Assembly (NCBI RefSeq): GCF_015686695.1 | Contig: NZ_JADPMR010000001.1 | Coordinates: forward strand, 806,001-870,000 | Direction of reading: 5' to 3' | Source of the DNA: Vibrio nitrifigilis | GTDB taxonomy: Bacteria; Pseudomonadota; Gammaproteobacteria; Enterobacterales; Vibrionaceae | Length of the DNA stretch: 64,000 nt | The notes under the pieces: generated by a model | The model's input: only the letters and a program-made list of their open reading frames with translations | Databases searched by the model: none | What the model was told of the DNA's origin: nothing | In this document: positions 44,875-54,137 of the stretch, in pieces | How the letters are laid out: every line of letters begins with the position of its first letter | How positions within the stretch are numbered: position 1 is the first letter of the stretch | Program-made: the position numbers and the translations under genes

Positions 44875-46992
44875 TTAAAAGTTATGTTGTACGCTCAGTG
44901 TAAAATTCATCGGGTCGCCGTAGTTGTAGCCATCGGCGTAAACAGAGCTGTAATATGTTTTATCAAACAAGTTGTTGATATTAAGTTGGATATTCGTTTT
45001 TTTCGTAATATCGTAACGGCTCATTAAGTTGACGACTGCGTAGTTAGACTGCTCGGTACGATTACCGCTGGTATCATCTTGGTAGATTTTGCTTTGCCAG
45101 TTTACGCTCCCGCCCACGGTCAGTTCAGGTAATAGAGAAACAAAGTTGTAGGTGGTAAATACCTTAAATTGTTTTTTAGGGTAGGTGGTACTTACATCAT
45201 CGCCATTGGTATCATGTGCTTTATATTGAGTATAACCAGCGCTGATTTTTAAGCCCTCAGTAATCTGACCTGTTGCTTCTAACTCAAAGCCTTTACTCGT
45301 CATATCTTTTTCTTCGTAGATGTAATTGCCGCTTGAAGTATAGCTTCCTGTGGCTTCGGCATAGTTATCTTGCTCAGTTCTAAATAGCGCAATTGTCGTG
45401 TGCAATGTGTTATCTAATAATGCACTTTTTAGACCTACTTCGTAGTTATGACCTTCTAGAGGTGAAACTAGGTTATCGTCGGCGTCGTATTTATCTTGAG
45501 GGCTAAATATCTCTGCGTAGCTGACATAAGCACGATGTTGTGGGGTGATATCGTAAAGTAATCCAGTGTAAGGGGTAACTTTACCATCTTTACCATAGTC
45601 AGATGTTCCCAAACCATCTCGGTTCCAGTTTGATACACGACCACCAATAATCCATTTTAAATCTTCAGTGAGGTGGAAGCGCGCTGCAGCGTAGAAACCA
45701 AATTCACGGGTTGTGTAGTCTGCCGTCAGGGATGGATTGGCAAATGTTGTTGCATAATCGCCGTCATAATCGTACAGGCTTTGACCAAATTCAGAGCCGC
45801 TCGCACCGTAACCGTAATAACGTTTTAAGGTTTGTTCGCTGTAGAGCAGGCCAGTTACAAACTCGTGAGTCTGTCCTAGCAACTGGAAATCGCCATTTAA
45901 CTGCATATCATAACTATCGATGTTATTTTCTGAACGACTTTTTAGTGCATAAGTCCCTAATGAGGCGCCTTCATCAGAGGTATCAACAATACCGCCGACA
46001 TAGAGAAGTTGGCTATGTTGCTTATATTGGGTGTGGTTATAATCAGCTTTAAACAGCCAACCGTTATCTAAGTGGTGTTCTAAGTTAGTAAAGTAATAGG
46101 TTGAATCCGTATTGTAGTAACTCCAATTTGCCGCCATTGATTTTGAGCGGCTCCAATCAATTTTGTTACCATCTGAGTCAAAAGCGTTGAGTCCACCCCA
46201 AGTTGCACCTGGCGCATTATTGTTTTGCATACCAGCACCAACGCGGATCAGAGTATCCTCGGTTATATCGGCATCGACAACACCATACAGCACGCTGGTT
46301 TCTTTACTGTAGCGGTCCATAAAGGAATTGTTTTTATGATATTTAGCAACAACGCGGCCGCGAACTGTACCTTCTTCATTTAATCCATTCGATAAATCGG
46401 TACTCAGTTCACGCTGATCCCAACTTCCGGTTTTTACGTTCACGTAGCCAGTGAAGTCTGAGCTATCAGCATGCTTTCGCGAAAAGTTGATGGCAGCGGC
46501 AGGGTTGCCGGCGCCAGTCATTAAACCGGTTGCCCCACGCACAACTTCAATACGGTTGTAGGTAGAAAGATCAATAATGGATTGACCAATTGAACCACCG
46601 AGATCGCCTAGTGGTTGCGGCACGCTATCGACCATATAGTTACTGACTTCAAAACCACGAGAAATAAAGGTGTTTCGCTCAGTATCGGCAGGAATCGTCG
46701 ATAGACCAATGGAGTTATCAACGACATCTTTGATGTTATTTAAGTTTTGATCTTGTATGCGCTGCTCTGTCATTACGCTAACGGATTGTGGAATCTCATT
46801 ATCTCGTAACCCTAAACCGACGGCACTATCGACCGGTTCATCTGCAGTATATTGACCAGTGACGACGATGGTATCTTGGGCCTTATCGTCATTACTTGGG
46901 GTTGAATCATTGGCAAGGGCATACTGATTCATCGATACTGTAGTTACGATGCTTAAACACAACCCTTTGATAATTATTTTATTTTTATTCAT
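44875..46992 (-). CDS. TonB-dependent siderophore receptor
   Basis: The 705-residue outer-membrane protein imports a ferric siderophore using TonB energy. It has a signal peptide (about 1-27, cleaved near ALA), a TonB-box region (DTIVVTGQY, about 40-48), a plug domain (DNEIPQSVSVMTEQRIQDQN, RIEVVRGATGLMTGAGNPA) and a 22-strand barrel region ending in Phe (LSVQHNF). The long plug and the IPQSVSVMT pattern fit the FhuE/FpvA siderophore subfamily; the ligand cannot be told. It is divergent from a LysR gene, which might control it, and Fur control is expected for such genes though no convincing Fur box is seen. Confidence 0.93.
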   Translation of the reverse strand: MNKNKIIIKGLCLSIVTTVSMNQYALANDSTPSNDDKAQDTIVVTGQYTADEPVDSAVGLGLRDNEIPQSVSVMTEQRIQDQNLNNIKDVVDNSIGLSTIPADTERNTFISRGFEVSNYMVDSVPQPLGDLGGSIGQSIIDLSTYNRIEVVRGATGLMTGAGNPAAAINFSRKHADSSDFTGYVNVKTGSWDQRELSTDLSNGLNEEGTVRGRVVAKYHKNNSFMDRYSKETSVLYGVVDADITEDTLIRVGAGMQNNNAPGATWGGLNAFDSDGNKIDWSRSKSMAANWSYYNTDSTYYFTNLEHHLDNGWLFKADYNHTQYKQHSQLLYVGGIVDTSDEGASLGTYALKSRSENNIDSYDMQLNGDFQLLGQTHEFVTGLLYSEQTLKRYYGYGASGSEFGQSLYDYDGDYATTFANPSLTADYTTREFGFYAAARFHLTEDLKWIIGGRVSNWNRDGLGTSDYGKDGKVTPYTGLLYDITPQHRAYVSYAEIFSPQDKYDADDNLVSPLEGHNYEVGLKSALLDNTLHTTIALFRTEQDNYAEATGSYTSSGNYIYEEKDMTSKGFELEATGQITEGLKISAGYTQYKAHDTNGDDVSTTYPKKQFKVFTTYNFVSLLPELTVGGSVNWQSKIYQDDTSGNRTEQSNYAVVNLMSRYDITKKTNIQLNINNLFDKTYYSSVYADGYNYGDPMNFTLSVQHNF

Positions 46993-47192
46993 GATGCACG
47001 TCTTTATTTTTAATTTTTACGTTTGTTAAAGGTGAATACCACTGCGAATTCATTAGAAATACGATTTATTTCAGGGGGGAGGTGAATTCTTATATAATGG
47101 AGCATTCTACTTGGAAGATGATAATGCTTCCTATTTGTAATTAATGTAATTGATAAATAGTTATCAACCGATGCCGTTTTGGAAGTGCCCTG

Positions 47193-48083
47193 ATGGAATT
47201 ACGCCACCTAAAATATTTTTTGGCTGTTGCTGAAACTCAAAATATTCGTCTCGCTGCGAAAAAAGTGCATGTTACACAACCGGCGATATCAAAAAAAATC
47301 AAAGAGCTAGAGACAGAATTAGGTGTACAGTTATTTGATCGCTTACCCAAGGGGTTATCGTTAAATAAAGCTGGCGAGACTTATCAGAAAAGGCTAGGAC
47401 CAATTATGGTACAGATTGCCGAAGCGAATGCGAAAGTGCGACAGTTTGCGAATACGGAATATGGCTCGTTAGGGCTTGGTGCTCCTGATTTTTTAATGTG
47501 GGGAGGCGAAGTGACACAAGTGATGAATCAATTTCGTAGCAGTAACGATAAAGTGGAACTGGAGATGTTTTCTGACAGCCCCGCGGTATTGCTCAAACGC
47601 CTAGAACTTGATCAAATTGATGGTACATTTATTTATTCATTCAGCCCACTTCCTAGTGAATATGAGGCCAAAGAAGTGGCACGTGATCGGTTAGTTCTCG
47701 CTTATCCAGTCAGTTGGAGCAGTAAGGTCTCTTCATCCATGAGTATCGATGATCTTAACCAACTACCAGCCGTGCGTTTTGCCAGAAGTGCGGATCCGCA
47801 ATATTTTGAGTGGCAGGAAATGGTGTTGCATCAGCTAGGTTGGCTACCTAGTAACGTTCAATGGGCGCATGGTGAAGGAACTATGTTGGGATTAGTGGCG
47901 GCACAAGCCGGTATTGCGTTGGTGAATGAACGACATGCTTCACGGCCTTCTCCATTGGTTGAGTTTATGCCATTAGATAATCTCACCAAGACAATCACGC
48001 TCAATTTTGTTTATAAAAAATCGGCTGACAATCCAGCTCTTAACACATTTTTAACGTTATTGCTGGCTCATCATTCCAATTAG
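47193..48083 (+). CDS. LysR-family transcription regulator
   Basis: The 296-residue protein has the N-terminal LysR helix-turn-helix (ELRHLKYFLAVAETQNI, VTQPAISKKIKELETELGVQL, LSLNKAGETYQKRL, residues 2-70) and a C-terminal periplasmic-binding-protein-like effector domain. ATG 47193 follows GGAAGTGCC. It is divergent from the siderophore receptor, and lies upstream of the dehydrogenase operon, so it could regulate either. LysR proteins usually act on the divergent promoter, here the 200-base gap to the receptor. Confidence 0.95.
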   Translation: MELRHLKYFLAVAETQNIRLAAKKVHVTQPAISKKIKELETELGVQLFDRLPKGLSLNKAGETYQKRLGPIMVQIAEANAKVRQFANTEYGSLGLGAPDFLMWGGEVTQVMNQFRSSNDKVELEMFSDSPAVLLKRLELDQIDGTFIYSFSPLPSEYEAKEVARDRLVLAYPVSWSSKVSSSMSIDDLNQLPAVRFARSADPQYFEWQEMVLHQLGWLPSNVQWAHGEGTMLGLVAAQAGIALVNERHASRPSPLVEFMPLDNLTKTITLNFVYKKSADNPALNTFLTLLLAHHSN

Positions 48084-48477
48084 ATTTTTTATACTGCCTA
48101 GTGGTGCCGTTTAAATAATAGCGGCATACTACCTCTGATCTATTCTCTTATTATAAAGATTTCCTTAATATTTTTATATTAAAGTATTGATATTAAGATG
48201 CTTTTTAATAATATCAGCTTGTTTATTTTTATCTGTTATAATATTCATTATAGGTATGATTACGTAGCTAATATTATTGATAAAATTTATAAGTTGTTGT
48301 TTTCGATTACTATTTATACAGTTGATAAGTTTATTTGTCACAAACATTAACATTTAGGTGGTTTTGCTATACCATTTAATAACTCGTTAACAAAAAGTGA
48401 CAATAATTAATGTGATGTAATTATTGTTAACTTACTTTTTGATGACCATTTTTAACATTAAAGTGTCAGAGTGAGCT
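48084..48477. other. AT-rich upstream region of the dehydrogenase operon
   Basis: No gene is seen. The region is very AT-rich and probably holds the promoter for the three-gene dehydrogenase operon. No operator could be identified with confidence. Confidence 0.5.
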
Positions 48478-48999
48478 ATGTATAACAAAAAATCTCCGGC
48501 GTTGAGTGACTTACAAGTCGCGAGACGTAAGGTGCTAAAAGGTGCGGCTTCGTTAGGCGTTGTATCTTTAGTCTCTGCTGTTCCTGTGAAAGTAATAGCA
48601 AGCCCCTTGAATGTGACCCACGATAATGTGTTCGTCACTGTGTCTAAAATATTAACGGGTCGTAGCGACCTATTACCTATTCTTCATGATCGTTTTTATG
48701 AAGCGTTAAGTCACCAAATTCCACAATTTGATTCAGATCTAAATGCGTTAGCGAAGGAGCTCGCAGCGCTGACACCAACGAAAATTGAATCCTCTTTAAC
48801 ACCACATTCTTTAACCACAGCCAAAGCTATTCTCTCTGCTTGGTATACAGGTATTGTTGGTCAAGGCGTGAATGCCAAAGTGATTACGTATCGGCATGCT
48901 CTGGAATTTGAAGCTGTAGATGATGTATTGCAGATTCGTTCTTATTGTCCAAATAAACCTGGCTACTGGGCCGCTAAACCTGTGGAGAAAAAAGCATAA
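48478..48999 (+). CDS. Small (gamma) subunit of a membrane FAD-dependent sugar-acid dehydrogenase
   Basis: The 173-residue protein is the Tat-exported small subunit of gluconate 2-dehydrogenase or sorbitol/fructose dehydrogenase-type complexes. A twin-arginine signal (ARRKVLKGAAS, residues 15-25) is followed by a hydrophobic core and AxA cleavage site (near VIASP). The mature part carries VTVSKILTGRSDL, AILSAWYTGIVGQG and YRHALEFEAVDD, all typical. It ends on the A of the next ATG (one-base overlap). The subunit escorts the catalytic subunit through the Tat pathway. Confidence 0.9.
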   Translation: MYNKKSPALSDLQVARRKVLKGAASLGVVSLVSAVPVKVIASPLNVTHDNVFVTVSKILTGRSDLLPILHDRFYEALSHQIPQFDSDLNALAKELAALTPTKIESSLTPHSLTTAKAILSAWYTGIVGQGVNAKVITYRHALEFEAVDDVLQIRSYCPNKPGYWAAKPVEKKA

Positions 49000-50582
49000 T
49001 GACCACGATTAAAAAAGCCGATTACGTTATTGTGGGTTCCGGTGTTGCTGGTGGCCTAGTTGCCAACGAATTGGCGCGCGCAGGTAAAGATGTTCTGATT
49101 TTGGAGGCAGGGCCTCGCTATACCCGAGGTGAAATTGTTGAGCGTTTTCGTAATCAGCCCAATAAGATGGACTTCATGGCGCCGTACCCATCAACGCCAT
49201 ATGCGCCTCACCCTGAAATGAATCCAGATAACGGTTACTTGATCCAAAAAGGTGAGCAAGCTTACGATGCACAATATATTCGTGCTGTCGGGGGAACAAC
49301 CTGGCACTGGGCGGCATCTGCTTGGCGTTTTATTCCTAGTGATTTTAAATTGAAATCCATATATGGCGTAGGGCGTGATTGGCCTTTGGAATATAAAGAC
49401 TTAGAGTCTTGGTATCAGCGAGCAGAAGAAGAGCTCGGCGTTTGGGGGCCAAGTGATGAGGAGTTAGGTTCACCACGTTCTAAACCTTACCCAATGTCAC
49501 CATTACCTATTTCGTACAACGAAAAAACGATCAAAGACCGATTAAACAATAATGGCTTCTATGTTGTTACCGAGCCTGTTGCTCGTAACAGCCGTCCTTA
49601 TGATGATCGACCAACATGTTGTGGTAACAATAATTGCATGCCAATTTGTCCAATTGGGGCGATGTATAACGGCATTACTCATGTGGAGAAAGCCGAAGCG
49701 GCTGGTGCTCGGATTATCGATAAGGCTGTGGTCTATAAGATAGAAAAAGGCGCGGATAACCGTATTGTAGCTGTGCATTATAAAACGCCCGAAGGTGAAT
49801 CGGTAAAAGTAGAAGGTAAGTACTTTGTGTTGGCTGCGAACGGCATTGAAACACCAAAACTCATGTTAATGTCTGATGTGGGTAATAGCTCAGATATGGT
49901 TGGTCGAAATCTGATGGACCACCCCGGAACAGGCATCCGCTTTTTTGCTAATGAAAAGCTGTGGCCTGGCCGTGGCGCTCAAGAAATGACGTCTATTATT
50001 GGCTGGCGTGACGGTGACTTTCGTTCTGAGTATGCTGGTAAGAAAATTCATTTATCCAATTTATCGCGTACGGATCAAATGACCCAAGAGATCCTAGCGG
50101 AAGATACGTTCTTGATTGGTTCACATCTTGATGGAGAAATCCGCGACCGAGCTTCGCGTTACGTGCAATTTGACAGTTTTCATGAGCTGTTACCACATCC
50201 AGAAAACCGTATTATTCCAAGCAGTAATGGTAAAGACGCATTAGGGATCGCTAAGCCGGAGTTTTATTATGCCATTGACGATTACGTAAAACGCAGCGCG
50301 GTGCATACTCGAGAAGCTTATACCAAAATTGCTAAGTTAATGGGCGCTACAGACGTTCAATATAGTGATTCATTTGCTAACAACCAACATATTTGTGGCA
50401 CAGTCATTATGGGTGATGACCCCAAAGATAGCGTTGTAGATAAAAACTGTCGTACTCATGATCACCACAACCTGTTTATTGCCAGCTCTGGCACTATGCC
50501 AACTGTCGGCACGGTCAACTGTACCTTAACGATTGCAGCATTATCACTACGTATTGCTGATACGCTAATGAAGGAGGCATGA
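48999..50582 (+). CDS. GMC-type FAD subunit of the sugar-acid dehydrogenase
   Basis: This 527-residue protein is the catalytic flavoprotein. The dinucleotide fold is YVIVGSGVAGGLVANELARA (residues 9-28). Four cysteines at 207, 208, 213 and 217 (TCCGNNNCMPICPIGA) match the ligands of the 3Fe-4S cluster known in FAD glucose dehydrogenase. The GMC C-terminal motif (HNLFIASSGTMPTVGTVNCT) ends the protein. Electrons pass to the cytochrome c subunit next to it and then to ubiquinone. The exact substrate (gluconate, fructose, sorbitol or another) cannot be read from sequence. It lacks its own signal and depends on the small subunit. Confidence 0.93.
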   Translation: MTTIKKADYVIVGSGVAGGLVANELARAGKDVLILEAGPRYTRGEIVERFRNQPNKMDFMAPYPSTPYAPHPEMNPDNGYLIQKGEQAYDAQYIRAVGGTTWHWAASAWRFIPSDFKLKSIYGVGRDWPLEYKDLESWYQRAEEELGVWGPSDEELGSPRSKPYPMSPLPISYNEKTIKDRLNNNGFYVVTEPVARNSRPYDDRPTCCGNNNCMPICPIGAMYNGITHVEKAEAAGARIIDKAVVYKIEKGADNRIVAVHYKTPEGESVKVEGKYFVLAANGIETPKLMLMSDVGNSSDMVGRNLMDHPGTGIRFFANEKLWPGRGAQEMTSIIGWRDGDFRSEYAGKKIHLSNLSRTDQMTQEILAEDTFLIGSHLDGEIRDRASRYVQFDSFHELLPHPENRIIPSSNGKDALGIAKPEFYYAIDDYVKRSAVHTREAYTKIAKLMGATDVQYSDSFANNQHICGTVIMGDDPKDSVVDKNCRTHDHHNLFIASSGTMPTVGTVNCTLTIAALSLRIADTLMKEA

Positions 50583-50584
50583 TC

Positions 50585-51925
50585 ATGAAAGTAAAACACT
50601 ATTTAATGATTGTGGTTCTTTTGGGATTAGCAGTCGTGGCCGCGATTGTTTCTGGTGTTTTGGCACCTAAAACGGTAAATCCACCTAAGATTGAACAACT
50701 CAGCACTACCGAGGTGCCGAAGGGAATGTCTCGCGGTGAGTACATCGCTAAAATGTCTGATTGTACCGCGTGTCATACGACGCAAACAGATAAGCCATTT
50801 GCAGGTGGGTTGGCCATGCCATTACCCATGGGTACTCTGTATTCCACTAACATCACTCCAGATAAAGAGACTGGGATTGGTCGTTACACATTGGCGGATT
50901 TTCGTCGCGTTCTTCGTGAAGGGATTCGTAAAGATGGCAGTCGCCTTTACCCAGCGATGCCTTATACGGAATACACTAAGTTATCCGATGCCGATATCGA
51001 ATCTTTATATGATTACTTTATGAACCAAATTAAACCGGTGCATCAAGCAAATAGAGAGAATGATATTCCGGCTGTTATGTCGATGCGCTGGCCACTGGCT
51101 TTGTGGAATTGGATGTTCCATAAACAAGGGGCATATCGAGTGAAACCTGATGAAAGTGCGCAGTGGAATCGCGGTGCTTATTTAGTGCAGGGGGCAACCC
51201 ACTGCGGTACTTGCCATACACCACGAGGTTTGGCAATGCAGTCGTTAGCTAGCGATGAGACAGAGCATTCATTTCTTGCGGGATCAGATCTGGGTGGTTG
51301 GCACGCGTTTAACATCACCAGTGATGAGACGGCTGGCATTGGTAAGTGGAGTCAGGCTGAAATCGTACAATATTTAAAAACTGGCTCTGTACCGGGTAAG
51401 GCACAAGCCGCCGGTCCAATGGCAGAAGCGGTTGAGCATAGTTTTCAGTATCTTACGGATAGTGATCTCAACTCTATTGCGACGTACCTGCGATCAGTCA
51501 CGCCATTTAATGATGACAAAAATAAACCGTCACGATTTGAACAAGGTCAGCCGGTTTCTCAAGATCTGAAACTGCGCGGTGTTCCTGTTGATGTTGCGAG
51601 TAAAAAAATGCCAGGAGCTTCACTTTACATGGGCAACTGTAGTGTATGCCATGATGCTGATGGTAGCGGCTCACCGGATGGTTATTATCCATCGCTTTAC
51701 CATAATAGCGTCATCGGTAGCGAACATACTGGCAACTTAATTCAGGTTATTTTGCATGGCGTCAAGCGTCACACTGCTTCTGGTGATGTAATGATGCCAG
51801 CGTTTGGTCAACACTTAAGTGATAAAGAAGTGGCAACACTAGTGAATTTCTTAACCAAAACGTATGGAGCAAAAGACGCCAATATCTCAGCATCCGATGT
51901 GAAGGCTCTGAGAGTGAGTGAATAA
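50585..51925 (+). CDS. Triheme cytochrome c subunit of the sugar-acid dehydrogenase
   Basis: The 446-residue protein has an N-terminal signal or anchor helix (YLMIVVLLGLAVVAAIVSG) and three CxxCH heme sites: CTACH, CGTCH and CSVCH. It accepts electrons from the flavoprotein on the periplasmic side and passes them to the quinone pool. Two ATG codons (50579 and 50585) are available; the second has the AAGGAGG site at 50571-50577 at proper distance and is preferred. A perfect palindromic terminator follows at 51953. Confidence 0.93.
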   Translation: MKVKHYLMIVVLLGLAVVAAIVSGVLAPKTVNPPKIEQLSTTEVPKGMSRGEYIAKMSDCTACHTTQTDKPFAGGLAMPLPMGTLYSTNITPDKETGIGRYTLADFRRVLREGIRKDGSRLYPAMPYTEYTKLSDADIESLYDYFMNQIKPVHQANRENDIPAVMSMRWPLALWNWMFHKQGAYRVKPDESAQWNRGAYLVQGATHCGTCHTPRGLAMQSLASDETEHSFLAGSDLGGWHAFNITSDETAGIGKWSQAEIVQYLKTGSVPGKAQAAGPMAEAVEHSFQYLTDSDLNSIATYLRSVTPFNDDKNKPSRFEQGQPVSQDLKLRGVPVDVASKKMPGASLYMGNCSVCHDADGSGSPDGYYPSLYHNSVIGSEHTGNLIQVILHGVKRHTASGDVMMPAFGQHLSDKEVATLVNFLTKTYGAKDANISASDVKALRVSE

Positions 51926-51952
51926 CACTTAATAAAAGTATTTTATAACGCC

Positions 51953-51981
51953 AAAGTGAGGTCATATGACCTCACTTTTTT
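51953..51981 (+). terminator. Terminator of the dehydrogenase operon
   Basis: A perfect 13-bp inverted repeat (AAAGTGAGGTCAT with ATGACCTCACTTT) is followed by three further T. Confidence 0.9.
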
Positions 51982-52069
51982 ATAAGTACGTAATCAAGCA
52001 TAATGGTACCAATTTCGACGATTCAGCCATGGATATAGGCTGAGACACAATCACAATAAGGAGTAAATC

Positions 52070-52930
52070 ATGGCAAGTTTTGGATTTTTGGGCCTAGGTA
52101 TTATGGGCAAAGCCATGGCTATAAATTTGGTAAAAGCGGGATTTGACATCACTGTTTGGAATCGTAATCCAGAAAAATGTGCAGAGCTTATCGCTTTAGG
52201 GGCTAAACATGGCGATTCGCCTAAAGAAGTCGCCGCTACCTGTGATATCACATTTGCTATGGTTTCCGATCCAGCGGCAGCTTTGGCGATTTGTCAGGGT
52301 GAAGATGGTGTTGCCGCTGGTATTGGTAATCAACGCGGTTATGTTGATATGTCGACAGTGGACGCCGCAACCTCACAAGAGATTGGCAACGCTGTGACTC
52401 AAGCTGGAGGTCGCTTTTTAGAAGCGCCTGTATCGGGAACGAAAAAACCGGCTCAAGATGGTACCTTAGTTATCTTAGCGGCAGGTGATCAATCTTTGTA
52501 TCAACAAGCGGTGCCCGCTTTTGAAGTGATGGGGAAAATGTCGCCGTATCTTGGCGAAGTGGGCCAAGGTGCCAACATGAAGTTGGTTGTGAATATGATG
52601 ATGGGGGGCATGCTGAGTATTTTTAGTGAAGGTATGTCGCTTGGGATGAAATCTGGATTAGAGGGTGAAAAAATCTTAGAAGTATTAAGCGCTGGTGCCA
52701 TGGCCAACCCTATGTTTTCCATCAAAGGGGCGATGATGCTTGCAGAGGATTACACGACAAGTTTCCCATTAAAACATATGCAAAAAGATTTGCGTTTAGC
52801 TGTTGAGTTAGGAGATAAATTAGCCCAGCCGATGCCAACAGCGGCAGCAACTAATGAGGCATTTAAACTGGCTCGCAAAGAGGGGTATGCTGACGAAGAT
52901 ATTGCTGCGCTGTATAAAGTTGTGAAATAA
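52070..52930 (+). CDS. NAD(P)-dependent beta-hydroxyacid dehydrogenase (GLYR/GarR family)
   Basis: The 286-residue protein reduces glyoxylate, succinic semialdehyde or tartronate semialdehyde, or oxidises the corresponding hydroxyacids. The nucleotide-binding motif is GFLGLGIMGKAMAINL (residues 5-20), the substrate motif is LEAPVSGTKKPAQDGTL (about 117-133), and the catalytic lysine lies in GQGANMKLVVNMMMG (about residue 171). AAGGAG precedes ATG 52070. It stands alone between two terminators, next to the dehydrogenase operon, which may supply related sugar-acid intermediates. Confidence 0.93.
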   Translation: MASFGFLGLGIMGKAMAINLVKAGFDITVWNRNPEKCAELIALGAKHGDSPKEVAATCDITFAMVSDPAAALAICQGEDGVAAGIGNQRGYVDMSTVDAATSQEIGNAVTQAGGRFLEAPVSGTKKPAQDGTLVILAAGDQSLYQQAVPAFEVMGKMSPYLGEVGQGANMKLVVNMMMGGMLSIFSEGMSLGMKSGLEGEKILEVLSAGAMANPMFSIKGAMMLAEDYTTSFPLKHMQKDLRLAVELGDKLAQPMPTAAATNEAFKLARKEGYADEDIAALYKVVK

Positions 52931-52962
52931 GCGCGCATCGTCGTTGCCCAGTATTACTTAAT

Positions 52963-52991
52963 AAGCTCAAGTTTTTTACTTGAGCTTTTTT
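52963..52991 (+). terminator. Terminator after the beta-hydroxyacid dehydrogenase
   Basis: AAGCTCAAGT pairs with ACTTGAGCTT and runs into six T. Confidence 0.92.
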
Positions 52992-53221
52992 GTGCGTGTT
53001 AATCACTCACTCACCCTTTTAGTGTGTTGTGCAGAACCTGTCAGTCCTAATATTAAAGATATTGATAAATATAATGTTTATCCTTAATAAAGATATGGTG
53101 TTTATCGGTTGTTACATCAGCTATGCTTAATATTCACGAAACATTAAATTCTTTCATTTGCAGTGATATTTCGCCGAAGAGGAACAATGAAAGCCGTTAA
53201 TTTTCGGTTTTTGGAGTATAT

Positions 53222-54064
53222 ATGGACGCAATTATTAATTTTTATTCCACACATCAGATTATCATCATGGATACTCTGAAAAACTTGCTGCTTGCAGTCA
53301 TGGTGCTCGTCTTATCCATCGTGATTTCTAAGCTAATACGCAAAGCTGTCTTTGCTAGTATCATGAAAATCAGCAACAGTGATGAAATCGTGTCACGCCT
53401 ATTTTCGAAAGTGACCTCGTATGCCATTTATTTAATCGCGATTGTGATCATTTTGGATTTGTTTGGGGTGAACACAACGAGTTTAGTGGCATTGGTCGGT
53501 GCGACAGGTTTAGCGATTGGTTTAGCGTTGAAAGACACCCTAAGTAATATCGCTGCAGGGATTATGCTGTTGATCCTTAAGCCGATCAAAAAGGGCGAAT
53601 TCGTTGAGTTTAGCGGTTTGTCTGGCAGCGTAAAAGATATCGGTTTGTTTACGACGATTCTGGAAACCGGCGATGGTTTATTTATTTCTAGTCCAAACCG
53701 GATTGTATGGGGCGCGACGATCAAAAACTACAGCCGTAACAGCCGTCGCCGTATGGATATTACGGTCGGCATTTCTTATGATGATTCAATTGAAGTGGGG
53801 CTCAATGTGCTCAAGGAGCTGGCCTTAAGCCACGAAGCAGTATTACAAGATCCCGCACCTAAGGTACTCGTGCAGATGTTGGCTGATAGCTCAGTGAATC
53901 TTCAGTTACGAGCATGGTGTCCGATCGATACCTACTGGGATACATATTGGAGTATTCAACGTCAAATTAAGCCTAAGATCGAAGAAGCGGGGTTAAGTAT
54001 TCCTTATCCACAGCGTGATCTACACCTTACGGTGACTAATAAAGATGGGATGCCATCATTGTAA
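53222..54064 (+). CDS. mscS: MscS-type small mechanosensitive channel
   Basis: The 280-residue channel releases solutes on hypo-osmotic shock. Three transmembrane helices are visible: about 17-36 (TLKNLLLAVMVLVLSIVIS), 66-84 (SYAIYLIAIVIILDLFGV) and the pore helix 88-118 (LVALVGATGLAIGLALKDTL, GIMLLILKPIKKG). The beta domain follows (VEFSGLSGSVKDIGLFTTIL, SPNRIVWGATIKNYS), then the alpha-beta C-terminal part. Size and pattern are those of E. coli MscS. ATG 53222 is preceded by GGAG with suitable spacing. The gene is monocistronic. Confidence 0.95.
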   Translation: MDAIINFYSTHQIIIMDTLKNLLLAVMVLVLSIVISKLIRKAVFASIMKISNSDEIVSRLFSKVTSYAIYLIAIVIILDLFGVNTTSLVALVGATGLAIGLALKDTLSNIAAGIMLLILKPIKKGEFVEFSGLSGSVKDIGLFTTILETGDGLFISSPNRIVWGATIKNYSRNSRRRMDITVGISYDDSIEVGLNVLKELALSHEAVLQDPAPKVLVQMLADSSVNLQLRAWCPIDTYWDTYWSIQRQIKPKIEEAGLSIPYPQRDLHLTVTNKDGMPSL

Positions 54065-54089
54065 GAACACGGTAATTAAGCCTTAAATG

Positions 54090-54121
54090 AAAGCGCTACT
54101 TCGTTTTGAAGTGGCGCTTTT
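54090..54121. terminator. Bidirectional terminator between mscS and the permease gene
   Basis: AAAGCGCTACTTC and GAAGTGGCGCTTT pair with one G-T. A and T tracts on both sides serve two convergent genes. Confidence 0.85.
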
Positions 54122-54137
54122 CGTTGAAGAACAGTCA

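Noticed and set aside
47101..47135. Fur box upstream of the siderophore receptor
   Set aside because: GATGATAATGCTTCC resembles only half of the Fur consensus; too weak to call.
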